A stretch of 64,000 nucleotides of DNA from Amoeboaphelidium occidentale (lineage: Eukaryota; Aphelidiomycota; Aphelidea), in contig JALGPX010000030.1 in the NCBI GenBank assembly GCA_023515795.1, positions 6,965 through 70,964 on the forward strand, given 5' to 3'. Position numbers and translations under genes: made by a program. Of this stretch, positions 10,087 through 20,716 are shown in pieces; the first letter of the stretch is position 1; each line of letters opens with the position of its first letter. The notes beneath the pieces are model-generated. The model had not been told where the DNA came from. It did no database searches and was given only the letters and a program-made list of their open reading frames with translations.

Positions 10087-10744
10087 ATGGCATCACTACT
10101 CCATTCTTTGGCGTCCTTTTCCCAGTATAAAGACAAGAAATACCAGGTAATAATCGCTCTAAGATTACAGTTAACTGGAGCTTCATCTGCAGGGCTCTCA
10201 AGAGGAGTATGCTGAAAAAATGAACCAATCCTCCACGCTCTATGTTGGCAACTTATCCTTCTTCACATCAGAGGAGCAAATATTTGAGCTGTTCTCAACA
10301 TGCGGTGAAATCAAACGTATTATTATGGGTCTGGACAGGAATAAGAAAACACCATGCGGATTCTGTTTTGTCGAGTAAAATCTTGCTTCTTGATGGTTAA
10401 TCTTCTATTTTAGATATTACCGAAGAGAGGATGCGTTGAATTGTATGAAATTTATAAGCGGTTCAGAACTTGATGAACGCCAAATAAGGTGTGACTTGGA
10501 TTATGGGTTCGTTGAAGGACGTCAATTAGGAAGAGGTCGAAGTGGAGGCCAAGTGAGAGATGAGCATCGTATGGACTATGATCCTGGAAGAGGAGGATAC
10601 GGAGCTAGAGGTGCTGCTTATGAGGATACTGCAGTTCCCCTTGGCACAGAATACGGAGGTGGAAATTATGTTCATCAGTATCAGACTGGAAAAAGGCGTT
10701 TCGAAGGTGGTAATCAGCCTTATTACAAGCGTAGATATGAATAA
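10087..10744 (+). CDS. CBC2: nuclear cap-binding complex small subunit (CBP20)
   Basis: Binds the m7G cap of new RNA polymerase II transcripts together with Cbp80 and promotes splicing and export. Three exons (10087-10146, 10193-10374, 10414-10744) give 190 residues, against 156 in human. A single RRM shows RNP2 [12 protein letters not shown] and RNP1 CGFCFVEYY (codon split by intron 2), with the cap-stacking tyrosine in SQYKDKKYQ near residue 14-20. The hallmark C-terminal block [19 protein letters not shown] is intact, followed by a Gly/Arg/Tyr-rich tail longer than in animals. Introns are 46 and 39 nt. The start is 44 bp after the BRK1 stop. Confidence 0.96.
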
Positions 10745-10800
10745 AAGTATGCGTGGTTATGTTTCGTTAGCTGTCTTTTTCCGAGAAATAACCGAGTCGA

Positions 10801-12262
10801 ATGCTGCGAAACAGTTGTTCCTTGTGGTACAGATTTTCACCTTCATTAATTTAAAAGCTCTTCTAGAACTTGTCCAATAGACGGAAAAGATTCTCTTCTG
10901 ACATGTACCAAGTGTGGAACGAAAGCTCATCCTCACTGCCTTCATGACAAGCTACAGAATGATGTGCTCAAGTATCCATGGGAATGTGGACACTGTAAAT
11001 TATGCTCGATTTGCTCAGAGTCGAAGAAAGATGACCCAGAATTACTACTCTGCGACTCATGTGACAGAGGATTTCATACATATTGCATATCTGCTTCTGA
11101 TGCAGCGTTTGATAAAAACTTGGATGAATGGCTTTGCGCAGATTGTCTCAAAGGAACCAATGCCAAGCAGAAGAAGAAAGCCAATGTTATAAAGAGAAGA
11201 AGTTCAGTCTCATCCAAGAAGACTAGGGACGTTGGGACAAGCGGGAGGTCCGAATCAGCGAAGAAGGTTTACTTTGGCGGCAAGCTGTCACAGCGACAAG
11301 CAGACGTCACGAAGACCACTCCGACTTTAATTGATGAAGAATTATTTGAGAAAAGTATAGAGGACTCTAAGAAAACTTCGCCTCCGGTTTTAGAGCCGTA
11401 TGAAGAGAAGGGGAAAGTCGTTTTACCGAGGATCAGGAAGATTGTAATTAACGGCTATGAGATAGATACGTGGTATATAGCACCGTATCCGGAGGAATAT
11501 AACACACATGAGTACTTGTACCTTTGTCAGTACTGTTTGAAATACATGAAGAGTCCTTTTATAATGGAAAGACACAAATCGAAATGTTATTTGACCTCTC
11601 CACCTGGAGATGAGATTTATAGAGACGGTGATATTTCCATATTTGAAGTGGATGGAAGAAAGAACAAAATTTACTGCCAGAATTTATGTCTGTTGGCAAA
11701 GATGTTTTTGGATCACAAAACTTTATATTACGATGTTGAGCCGTTCTTGTTTTATGTCTTGACAGAATGGTCAGATAAAGGCTGCGCTTTTGTGGGTTAT
11801 TTTTCCAAAGAAAAGAGAACATCGTCTGACTACAACTTGTCTTGCATTATAACTCTACCTTGTTTTCAAGGAAAAGGTTATGGCCAGACTTTGATCGATT
11901 TTAGCTACTTGTTATCGCGCAGAGAAGGAAAGACTGGATCTCCGGAGAAACCTCTCAGTGATTTGGGCTTGATTACTTATCGTTCATATTGGAGAACAAT
12001 CTTGCTGAAATATTTACAAAGCCGAACAGAAACGACAGTGTCCACGGTAAGCAAAGAAACTGGAATGACCACCAATGACGTTGTCATGATGTTGCAAGAA
12101 TTATCCATGCTGAAGAAGGCTGAATCAGGAGATTTCGTGATAGTTATTGATAAGGAAAAGATTGACAATTATGTTAAAAAGTTAGATAGTGTTTCTTTCA
12201 AATGTGTAGATGCCAAAAAATTACGATGGATTCCTTTTGAAACCAAACTGTCGGCTGTTTGA
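10801..12262 (+). CDS. MYST histone acetyltransferase with double PHD finger
   Basis: Histone acetyltransferase of the MOZ/KAT6-Sas3 type. A tiny first exon (10801-10826), a 31-nt intron and one long exon (10858-12262) give 476 residues. Two tandem PHD fingers (about 5-100) show CSLC (completed across the intron), then CTKC, HPHC and CSIC, then CDSCDRGFHTYC and CADC. A basic linker leads to the MYST domain (about 155-430): C2HC finger CQYC...H...C, acetyl-CoA loop LPCFQGKGYG after the cysteine in SCIITL, and the general-base glutamate in SPEKPLSDLG. The compact length suggests a catalytic core without the long C-terminal regions of animal KAT6. The 3' end is 9 bp from the convergent PKA regulatory gene. 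Confidence 0.92.
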
Positions 12263-12271
12263 TTAAATATA

Positions 12272-13321
12272 TTAGGCTTTAGAAGCGAATGTCTCATAAG
12301 CAGCAGCGTTTCGTTTTAGAATATCCATACAAGGTCCAAGTAATCGAATAAAAGCTTTCGTGTCTAAACATACACATTTTGAAGGGCTGGTTGCAGTTAC
12401 TGTCGCTGCACGTGGTTTATCTGTTAGAAGAGCAAGTTCGCCGAAATAATTCCCTGATCCAAGTTTCATTACTTCTACCGCATCACCATCTTCGGAATCT
12501 TTCTTTGTAACAATAGCGTCTCCTTCCACCATTATGTAGAAACTGTCTCCTGGCTGTCCTTGTTCAATTATGACATCTCCTTCATCAAACTCAACAGGTT
12601 CGAGGGCATCTGCGATTTTGGAAATCTCATTCGGTTCCAACGCACTCAATATCGGAACAGACTTAAGAAAACATTCGTACATCTTCCTTTTACGAAAAGA
12701 ACTGTTTGTTACTACTCTTCTAAACGTGACTCTATCGACAGCCCTTCATATTAGATGTTATGGGGATAAGATATACCATAAAACACCATCACTTAACGCA
12801 GTTATCGTAGCAGCTCTCTTAGTATTGTACATCAGTGCAAGTTCTCCAAAACTACCACCAGGCCCAATTTCAACAACCTTCTTATCATTTATGGAGACCT
12901 GAAACAGCCCAGAATCAACGACGTAGAAATTGTCGCCCTCATCACCCTGCTTGATAATGAGCTCATCTTTCTTTACAGCCCTCTCGAACATCGCATCAAC
13001 AACCTCTCTCTTCTGATCAGGCTCCAGATTTCTGAATAAGAGATTGTTGGAAGTGGCTGAAGCAATTCTCATTTTGATCTCATCGCTTTTAGGGTTAAAG
13101 ATCTTGTCTGATGTATCCTCTGTTGGCCTGAATGATTCCGCTGAAACCGATGTCCTTCTGCCTCTGTTGAACTTTACTTGTAGGGTGTTTGAAGCAAAGG
13201 AACTGGTACTTTCATGTTCCAATCCGTTGGTATCTTCGATGCTCTCTTGAGTTATTATGATATCCCTACAAGTTTCATAAGAAATTTACACAGAATGTAC
13301 TTACTGAAAAGTTCCTGCCAT
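12272..13321 (-). CDS. cAMP-dependent protein kinase regulatory subunit, no docking domain
   Basis: Inhibits PKA until cAMP binds. Three exons (13305-13321, 12777-13265, 12272-12743) give 325 residues. The inhibitor sequence RRTSV sits at residues 42-46, with a phosphorylatable Ser (type II-like). Two cyclic-nucleotide domains follow, each with its phosphate-binding cassette: FGELALMYNTKRAAT and FGELALLTDKPRAAT. Between them is the family signature VDRVTFRR. Only about 40 residues precede the inhibitor site, so the usual dimerisation/docking domain (about 45 residues, normally placed about 50 residues further upstream) appears absent, as in the monomeric Dictyostelium subunit. The 5' end is 49 bp from the divergent HYPK start. 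Confidence 0.93.
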
Positions 13322-13370
13322 TTTGGTAGATGTATGTAGAGCGTTGTAACAAGATCTTTTCCTAAAAGAA

Positions 13371-13786
13371 ATGTCTACCGATGCGACAGAAATCGAACAG
13401 CAAGCGGAAATCAAAGGGCACACGAACCAAGCCCGAAAAGATATTGAGAAGGTCACCGATTACGCGGAAGAAGCAGAGGTCGATGCGGCTAAATTAAGCG
13501 AGGTTCGCTGTTATTATGCTCTTTCCTTTAACACGCCATGTGATAGGCAATGAATTTCTTGTCGAACGTTAACGGGGCCATCCAAAGTAAAAAGAAGGAA
13601 GGAGAGAGGATCGCAGTATCAAAAGAGGACGTGGAGCTTCTGGTAAATTACAATTATGATGATAATGTGATCTTTAAGGCAAAAGAGCTTCAGATCTCGA
13701 AAACAGCAGCTGAGAAGGCAATACGGGAAGCCAAGGGAGATTTTAAAGAAGCATTCAAGTGTCTCGTTTCAAGTGATATTTACTAA
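13371..13786 (+). CDS. HYPK: HYPK-like NatA regulator (UBA-like helical protein)
   Basis: Ribosome-linked regulator and chaperone partner of the N-terminal acetyltransferase NatA. Two exons (13371-13502, 13547-13786; 44-nt intron starting GTTCGC) give 123 residues. The signature KVTDYAEE is present at about residue 28-35. The linking helix EAMNFL (formed across the intron), a Lys/Glu-rich segment, the VSKEDVELLV block and the C-terminal UBA-like domain with ISKTAAEKAIREAKGDFKEA follow in family order. A short Tyr/Asn/Asp-rich insertion separates the last two blocks. The stop is 32 bp from the convergent TAF11 stop. Confidence 0.85.
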
Positions 13787-13818
13787 AAACATAAAAAATA
13801 TCCCCTTTTCCTTCTACT

Positions 13819-14507
13819 TCAGAGGAAGGCTGATCTTCCACTGTTCTCCTGAAGTCTGAACGAAGCCTCGCGCAATTGTTCAGGCCTTATCGGCGTGTTC
13901 TCCTTCTTTCCGGCCTCATTGAGTATTTCTCTCGCTAAGATATTATTAGCACAATGCTTTAACCGTTAAGCTCACCTTCTTCGACCAATTCGCCTACATA
14001 CAACTTTGCTACACCAGCAATCTTAACAAGATCAGCATTAAATTGACATAAAGTACCATAACGGCCATTCTTTCCGGAACATTCTGATTAAGTATCTGTT
14101 GAAGAATCCTTTTCATGGCCATTTTAGGGAATGCGGCACTCCGATAAGTTTCGTAACGTCTCAATTGGTCTTCGTTCATAACTTCTAATAATCGCCTAAT
14201 AGTTCAGCATTAAAGTGAACAAATCGCAATACTTCATCTGTTGCATAGATTCCTCTGTTTTACCGCGCATAAACATTTCGTATTCTGGGCTGATGTCCTC
14301 GTCTAATTCTGCATCTGCTTCTTCATCTGCTTTGGCCTCTTGCGTGCCCCCGTCTTGAATATTTCCAACATTTGCCAAGTTTCGCTCCAGAACGTCCTCG
14401 CTTGTTTCCTGCCTTTGCTCATCGCCCACGCCGCCGTTGTCTTCTTTTGGTGAATTCTGTTTACTGATAGTTGCACCCTTTGACTTTCTACCACCAGACT
14501 TTTTCAT
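13819..14507 (-). CDS. TAF11: TFIID subunit TAF11
   Basis: Histone-fold subunit of the general transcription factor TFIID, paired with TAF13. Four exons (14221-14507, 14057-14195, 13976-14021, 13819-13934) give 195 residues. The first half is a charged, low-complexity acidic region. The histone fold begins at RLLEVMNEDQLRRYETYR and contains RSAAFPKMAMKRI, then IAGVAKLYVGELVEEA (exon 3) and the C-terminal helix IRPEQLREA. The first intron, only 25 nt, is needed to place the fold in frame; the others are 35 and 41 nt. The gene sits between HYPK (convergent) and UBE2S (same strand, 40 bp upstream). Confidence 0.88.
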
Positions 14508-14547
14508 ATGATATTGTGAAGCAAAAAAGAAAGTTTATTAAGTTGCT

Positions 14548-15277
14548 TCATAACCTTTTCAGAGTCTTCTTCTTTGTGTCGACCTTCTTTTTGTCTGTTT
14601 GAGGGCGTTTTCTTGGTGAGCTGCTTTCAGGTCCTGTGATGTTTGATGCAACTGTGTTTTCGGTGGAATTCTCGCTGGAATTTCTCGATGAGCCGGGCCC
14701 AGACTCCCTTTCCGTTGAGCTGATCACAGGCTTTGCATGAATTGAAGTCAGAAGTTTGGCCCTCTCTGTAAATGCTTCGTAGTCTTCTAAGATCAGACGG
14801 CCAGCTTCTTCGTTCAATGCTGATTCTGCATTAGGAACAATCAACAAACATTTGATGGTCTAATAGAATATGAATATCTTCAAATGATCATTAAATCTTT
14901 ACCAGTAGCGCATGTTTAATTCCGTACTCCCTTCTCCAGTCTTTCTTGAGTGTGTTCACACAGATTTCACCAATCTTTGATACATTTGGATGGAATATTT
15001 TCGTAATGAAAGTGCATTTAGGAGGAACAGAAGGATATTCATCAGTTATGTCAACTCCAATTTTAAACTGCCCTCCTTGATAAGGTGTTCCGTCTATTAT
15101 GTATCACATGATTGAATTCACACACACACACATTAACACAGAGTTACCTGGCCCATCCATTGTAACTGTGAACTCGGTCAATTTCTCTTCATTTATTGTA
15201 ACTTTAATTCCTTCCGGCTCTTCTGTTTTTAATTGAAACAGTTCTCTTGTCAACGCTTTCAGAGTTGCACCGTCCAT
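14548..15277 (-). CDS. UBE2S: ubiquitin-conjugating enzyme UBE2S-like (APC/C chain elongation)
   Basis: E2 enzyme that in animals extends Lys11-linked ubiquitin chains on APC/C substrates in mitosis. Three exons (15148-15277, 14903-15093, 14548-14859) give 210 residues (human 222). The UBC fold shows the [19 protein letters not shown] block, with the catalytic Cys in ICVN and the HPN motif just before it, then [14 protein letters not shown] Ser-rich linker and a Lys-rich tail follow, and the protein ends KTLKRL, matching the Leu-Arg-type tail used to dock on APC2/APC4. The first intron (54 nt) carries a short CA repeat. The start is 27 bp from the divergent PSI-like gene. Confidence 0.9.
15119..15132. 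repeat. (CA)7 microsatellite in UBE2S intron 1
   Basis: Seven CA units on the plus strand, read as (TG)7 within the 54-nt first intron of UBE2S. It sits between the 5' splice site and the 3' end of the intron and could vary in length between strains without touching exons. Confidence 0.85.
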
Positions 15278-15304
15278 TCAGAATTTTCGAATTGTGATCA
15301 AGAA

Positions 15305-15772
15305 ATGCGCAAGACTGCATTCAACGAGACCAACCTATGCTTCATCAACACGATAAGCTCAAAATGCGCGACCAACGGATGTCACTGGTGCTGGTTTACC
15401 ACGCAATGTGTAGCTTCTGCTGAGGAATGTAGTGAGAATTGTTCTAGTAGTCAGTTTAGAATGAGCTGCGGCGAACGCATTCATTTATACACACTTGTGG
15501 CTATTATCGCATTACTGATTATCCTTTTAATATCATTCTTTATTTGGAGGAGGAGGCTTCTTATGGAAGATTTGAATTACAAAATCCTTTCGCGGATGTT
15601 GGAGGATTACAGAGAGCATGAGAGCTTGGAGGAAGAGGCCGACACATCTGGAAACTTTAGCTCGATTCGCTCTGCGTCTGAAATGCTGGCGCGCACCACG
15701 CAGTATGAAAGAGAGCTGGAAAGGAAGCACAATTTGATGAAGAATTCTAATAAATTATCATCATTTTTTTAA
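15305..15772 (+). CDS. single-pass membrane protein with cysteine-rich PSI-like ectodomain
   Basis: A protein of about 155 residues. The N-terminal half has a cysteine pattern C...C..CHWCW...C...C that resembles a plexin-semaphorin-integrin (PSI) or PTTG1IP-type domain. One strong transmembrane helix (about residues 62-82) is followed by Arg-rich WRRR and a charged cytoplasmic tail with a helix. The layout (short Cys-rich outside, helix, basic cytosolic coil) matches PTTG1IP-like proteins, but the similarity is only architectural. No signal peptide follows the ATG at 15305. The frame stays open upstream to 15233 without an ATG, so a leader exon may be missing. The start lies 27 bp from the UBE2S start on the other strand. 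Confidence 0.6.
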   Translation: MRKTAFNETNLCFINTISSKCATNGCHWCWFTTQCVASAEECSENCSSSQFRMSCGERIHLYTLVAIIALLIILLISFFIWRRRLLMEDLNYKILSRMLEDYREHESLEEEADTSGNFSSIRSASEMLARTTQYERELERKHNLMKNSNKLSSFF

Positions 15773-15821
15773 TATCACCCATAATTGTGGTATTGCTGTA
15801 TCGTTTTGTTTCCGTGGTATC

Positions 15822-16622
15822 ATGTTACAAGACCTGAAGCGTGAGCTGAAACAATGGGAGGTCGATTTCCAGCAACAGAATGGAAGAAAGCCTGAAAAGA
15901 AAGACATTGATAAAGATCCTTTCATTGGTATCTTTGAGGCTGCGCTTTTAATGATTTATTTCAATTAGTCAAAAAGTATAAAGAGTATTCTAAGCTGAGG
16001 GCACAGCAAAAGTCTTTAAAACCAGTTGAAACAAGAACAACTGAAACACCAGCCAAGAATGCTGTTACATCGAATACGATGGAGGCTGCCTCAACGCCAT
16101 TCAGTTCTGCATTACCTAAAGCAGTTGAGAAGTACTTTTCACCAGCGCAAAGATTCGGTGGCTTGCTGTTTAAATCACCCGGAAGTTTCAGGCGGTTACC
16201 CGGAGAAATCAGTGAATCTGCCTTTGAGACCCCAGCGATAGACAGGAGAAAGAAGATTGTGGAAGACAAGGGTGATACAGAAAGCGATTTACCATCCGAC
16301 TTGGAGATATCAGATTTGAATAACGAGTCTTCTGCGGAAAACGAAACTGAACCAACAGTTGGTCCTTCCAATAAGAGTAAATTTAAGAAGAGGCCTATGC
16401 TCGGTAAAAGGCAGACCTCAAAAAGAAAGCGTAAGATAGTTATTTGTGAAGTTCTTATGTTTAGTTCAACCCTTGCACATTGAGAACACGAAAAAAGTTA
16501 AAGGTAACCGTTTCAGCTTTGTCGTGAAACTTAATCCTGTAGAGAATACAATGTCACGCCCTCTTAAGTTACAAAGAAGATCAAGAGGAGGTGGCTCTGG
16601 AAGGTTCAATAAGCGGAGGTGA
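15822..16622 (+). CDS. SLD2: DNA replication initiation protein Sld2/Drc1
   Basis: CDK target that helps load the CMG helicase at origins. Three exons (15822-15927, 15969-16430, 16465-16622) give 241 residues. The N-terminal Sld2/RecQL4 homology box is clear: LKRELKQWEVDFQQQNGRKP then DIDKDP and KKYKEYSKLR, split by intron 1. The middle is Ser/Thr/Pro-rich with several SP/TP sites that could be CDK-phosphorylated (SPAQ, SPGS, TPAI), and includes RLPGEISESAFETPA. The C terminus is Lys/Arg-rich and ends in a Gly/Arg/Ser tail. No helicase domain is attached, unlike animal RecQL4, so this is the yeast-style stand-alone form. It ends 58 bp before TOP3. Confidence 0.85.
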
Positions 16623-16680
16623 TCAAGCGTTGTTGAATAGACTTGTTGCTGCATTTTTTGTTTCAGCTTTCAACTTTGGC

Positions 16681-19260
16681 ATGAAGGTATTATGCGTAGC
16701 AGAGAAACCTTCCCTAGCTAAGTCCATAACGCAGATTATTGCTGAGCCTGGAACAAGGAATAACGTAACTGTGCTTCTTCGGAGGATTTAATAAGTAGAG
16801 AAATGGGAAGAACAAATACTGTTTAAACTACGACTTTCAGTGCAGATGGAGAAATCAAGTATGCGACTTTACAATGACTTCTGTTATGGGTCATTTGACT
16901 TCATTGGATTTTACGTCTGAGTATACAGGCTGGAATAAACATCCCCCGGAAGTCTTGTTTCAAGCTCAAGTGCAACGTTACGTTCCTGATGTATGTTAAT
17001 CAAAGAAGACAAAATAATTCTTAGAATATGAAAGAAGTAGCAAAAAATCTGGAAATAGAAGCAAGGCATGCTGCGGTTTTGATGCTGTGGACCGATTGTG
17101 ATCGCGAGGGTGAACATATTGCTTTTGAGATTGTTGATGAGTGTCGTAAGGCAAACAGAAACTTGCAGGTTTATAGGGCGCGGTTTTCAGTTGTTCAGCC
17201 CAGAGAGATACGGCAAGCTCTCAATAATTGTAGAGATCTCGATTATCGTCAAGTTGATGCGGTCGAAGCGAGAAGCGAGTTAGATTTACGTATAGGTGCT
17301 GCATTCACGAGATTTCAGACATTGACATTCCAGCCGAAGTTTCAGGAGTTAGCAGACCAGATCATAAGTTATGGTAATTTTCTGATTAATTATGCACATT
17401 TTAACTGAAAAGGTTCTTGTCAATTTCCTACGCTAGGATTTGTTGTTGAACAATACTGGAAGCGAGAGAAATTTATACCTGAAAACTCGTGGGCAATTAC
17501 ATTGAAATATCAGGGAACTATCTTTAATTGGTCTCGTCAAAAGCTATTTGACCGGCTTTGTTGTCTTGTTCTATACGAGTTTTGCGTGGAGAGTGGCAGG
17601 GCAGAAGTTGTTCATGTTGAAACTAAACCGACTCAAAATTGGTAAAATGTGTATTTGCAGTACTTTTAATTTGAAGGCGACCCTTGCCTCTTACTACAGT
17701 CGAAATGCAGAAAATGGGAACAATTTATCTGAAGATGTCATCAGACAGAGTCATGAGCGTAGCAGAATCTTTATATCAGAAAGGCTTTCTAAGTTATCCA
17801 AGAACAGAAACTGATCAATTCAATTCAGATTTTAATTTTAATGAGCTTATACAGGCTCAAACAGGGGATCCATCATGGGGCTCATATGCTCAAAGTTTGC
17901 TCAATGGAAAGTTTAAAACCCCCAGGAAAGGCAAAAACAATGATCAAGCGCATCCACCCATTCACCCTACAAAGGCACAGAATGATAGCTTTACTCAAGA
18001 AGAGAAGAAAATTTATGAACTTGTCGTACGCCGATTCCTTGCGTGCTGTAGTGACGATGCAAAAGGGTTTCTATCTAAAATTGCTGTTTCAATGGGTCGA
18101 GAAAAGTTCCATGCTTCGGGTGATTATAATTAAGAAATGATTAATGTTTAGGTCTTCAAGTTACTGAAAGGAATTATCTCGAAGTGTACAAGTATGCGAA
18201 ATGGTCTCAATCTGAATTGCCACCCTTACAAAAAGGAGACGTATTTGAACCAGATAGCTGCGAAATGAGCACAGGCAAAACATCTGCACCAAGTTTGCTG
18301 ACAGAGGCTGATCTTATCGCAACCATGGACCGAAATGGTATCGGTACGGACGCCACCATAGCGGAGCATATCAAGAAAATTCTTGAAAGAAACTATGTGA
18401 TCAAAGAAAGGAATTTCTTTCTCCCTACCAGTCTCGGATTAGCATTAGTGGAAGGCTATGACAACATTGGCTTCAATAAGTCGTTAGCGAAACCTCAATT
18501 AAGAAAAGAAATGGAACAAGACATGAATTCTATTTGTCGAGGAAATATCTCCAAAAATCAAGTTATACGTAGAGCTATTGACCAATTCTACGAGATGTTC
18601 ATCAAGTCGTTGGCCGAATCTGATAAGCTCAAACAAGCGTTTGAAAAGTATTTTGGACATGAAGCAGCAGCAGACGAAAACATTGTTGCAGCAAAGTTTG
18701 CCAATTATCCACCGGCTGAGAGGAGCGATGAATTCCGGTGCGACTGCGGTGAGCCCTCTGTTAAACTTAAGGTGCAGAAAAGAACGGATAATTACGGAAA
18801 AATATTCTATGCCTGCGCAGAAAAAAAATGCGAATTCTTTAAGTGGAACGAAGATGCAGGTACAGGAGCTATTAATCAGAACAGAGTACAAACAACAGTT
18901 ATGCAACCGTTTCCTGTCAATGAAAACTCTAGTACTAAGCCTAAATGCTCATGTGGACTAATAGCGATACTGAAAACAGTTTCAAAAGATGGGCCAAACA
19001 AAGGCAAAGGTTTCTGGATGTGCTCAAAGGTTTCAAATACAAAGTGCTCCTTTTTTGAATGGGCAGACGAGAATGCAGTAACTGCCAACAATACTTACTC
19101 AAGGCAGGAAACCTCACGTAAACCTGCGACGAGAAAGACTACAACGAAGAAAAAGGGATCCGCTTCAAAGTGTTACAAGTGTGGCAAGGTAAGTTCCTAT
19201 AAGTTACCTCTCATTATATAGTCTGGACATTTTGCGAACGATTGCAAACAAAAGAATTGA
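16681..19260 (+). CDS. TOP3: DNA topoisomerase III (type IA)
   Basis: Type IA topoisomerase that dissolves recombination intermediates with a RecQ helicase and Rmi1. Seven exons (16681-16764, 16799-16990, 17025-17373, 17413-17641, 17677-18119, 18152-19188, 19222-19260) give 790 residues. The Toprim domain starts KVLCVAEKPSLAKS and carries WTDCDREGEHIAFEI. The SYGSCQFPTLGFVVE block follows. The catalytic tyrosine is in GFLSYPRTETD, and TMDRNGIGTDATIAEH follows. The C terminus adds two GRF-type zinc ribbons (CDCGEPS..., CSCGLI...) and a CCHC knuckle completed by the last tiny exon. The tail resembles animal TOP3A, whereas yeast Top3 lacks it. Six introns are 32-39 nt. Confidence 0.95.
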
Positions 19261-19362
19261 CATTTGCAGAAGCGTCGCAAGAGAACCTGAAGTTAGAATC
19301 GCAGTTTCAAAATTCTCGCTGCAAACATTAATCGCGGTTTCAGCATTATTCGCAAAATAAAG

Positions 19363-20648
19363 ATGGTTAGTGCTTCAAAAAACGACAAGAAGAGAATTTT
19401 AGTTACAGGTGCGACTGGTAATGCAGGTTGTTCCATGATCAAAACGCTGTGCGAAACGGAAATGCAAAATTTCATTATTAGAGCTGGTGTCAGGCGTGAT
19501 TCTGTTAGAAAAGAATTGCTTAATGAGTTTCCATGCCTTGAAGTTAGCAGTTACGATGCGGCTCAGCTTGATGAGTCTTTGTACAACGCCATGCGTGATG
19601 TTGATTATTTGTACTTGGTTACGCCGAACACTTCCACACGAGTCCAACAAGTAAAAAATTACATTCAAGCTGCCAAGGACTGTGATGTTTCGGCTATTGT
19701 TTTATTTTCAATGTTGAGACCTTCAAAATCATTGCCTGGGCAAACGCCTAAAAGGTATCATCAAGAATACGAAGCTATTGAAGCCTTGGTCGAGCAAAGC
19801 GGAATCCCATACGTCTTTTTGAGGGCTGCCTTGCAACACCAAACACTGTTCTTGTTTGTGCCTGATATTTGGAAGGGTGTTTTACCTTTGCCATGGGGAA
19901 ATGGCAGAATATCAATGATCAACATGCTAGACGTTTCAAAAGCAGCTTGCAGAGTTTTACGCGATCCTTTGAAACATGATAGAAGGGCATTTCATTTGAC
20001 AGGAAGAGAAAGTCTTTCCGCTGCTGATATAGCACAGGTTGCTTCCAAGGCTTTCAGAATTGATGTGCGCCCGTTGGAAATTACCCTCACTAGTTTGAAA
20101 AAGTTACTAGTGGATTCTGGCTTGGAAAATTGGTTGGCGGACGAGTTTATTGAAATGTTCGAGGAAATTAGAGCCGGCTTGTTCAATGAAGGTACTGTCA
20201 GAGGTTTAATATTGCTAATTATGTAGTTGACACACACGATTTGCTTGAAACAATGATCAATGGACAAGCGTATCCGTTGCAACAATTCTTTGCTGATCAT
20301 GCAGAGAGATTTGTGAACTACAATCCTGCGGTGCCTCCACTTTATGGACCACCTGAAGGTATTGGCGAAGTATCTTCAGCAGTGACAGCACCGTCAGCAA
20401 CAATTCAGCCTGAACCATTTGAGATTGTTCCACCTGCTGAAAAGCCGATTCAAATGCAGCAAGTTGGTGAAAAGGTTGATTACGAGCAAAAATACAACGC
20501 GCTTGTTTCAGTTGTATGCAAATGTATTGATGAGAAGAAGGAGTTGATCAGCCATTTGCGCGACATGGTTACTATCGAGGGGAAAAGATTGTCTGACTTG
20601 GTAGAGGAGCATAAGTCTGTAGCATGCGGTGCTGAACACACTTCATGA
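19363..20648 (+). CDS. NmrA-like NAD(P)-binding protein with C-terminal extension
   Basis: Atypical short-chain dehydrogenase of the NmrA/NAD(P)H-azoreductase-like class. Two exons (19363-20191, 20227-20648; 35-nt intron) give 416 residues. The Rossmann motif is ILVTGATGNAG at residues 12-22. Further blocks include DVDYLYLVTPNT, RYHQEYEAIEALV, SGIPYVFLRAAL and DVSKAACRVL, as in NmrA proteins, and no Tyr-x-x-x-Lys active site is seen. This favours a redox sensor or regulator role, though an oxidoreductase function is not excluded. About 110 extra residues form a Pro-rich linker and a short helical tail that the family usually lacks. The target is unknown. Confidence 0.8.
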
Positions 20649-20716
20649 GGCAATAGAGAGGCGATACAATAGAATTTTTGAATTTTGAAATTTTCACGAA
20701 CACGACAGCGTGATAC

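Noticed and set aside
9956-10228. Minus-strand 90-codon frame
   Set aside because: It is antisense to BRK1 exon 2 and the CBP20 first exons, both supported by family motifs.
10749-10880. N-terminal extension of the MYST gene from the ATG at 10749
   Set aside because: That frame does not reach the PHD cysteines; the ATG at 10801 with a 31-nt intron gives the correct C-x-x-C.
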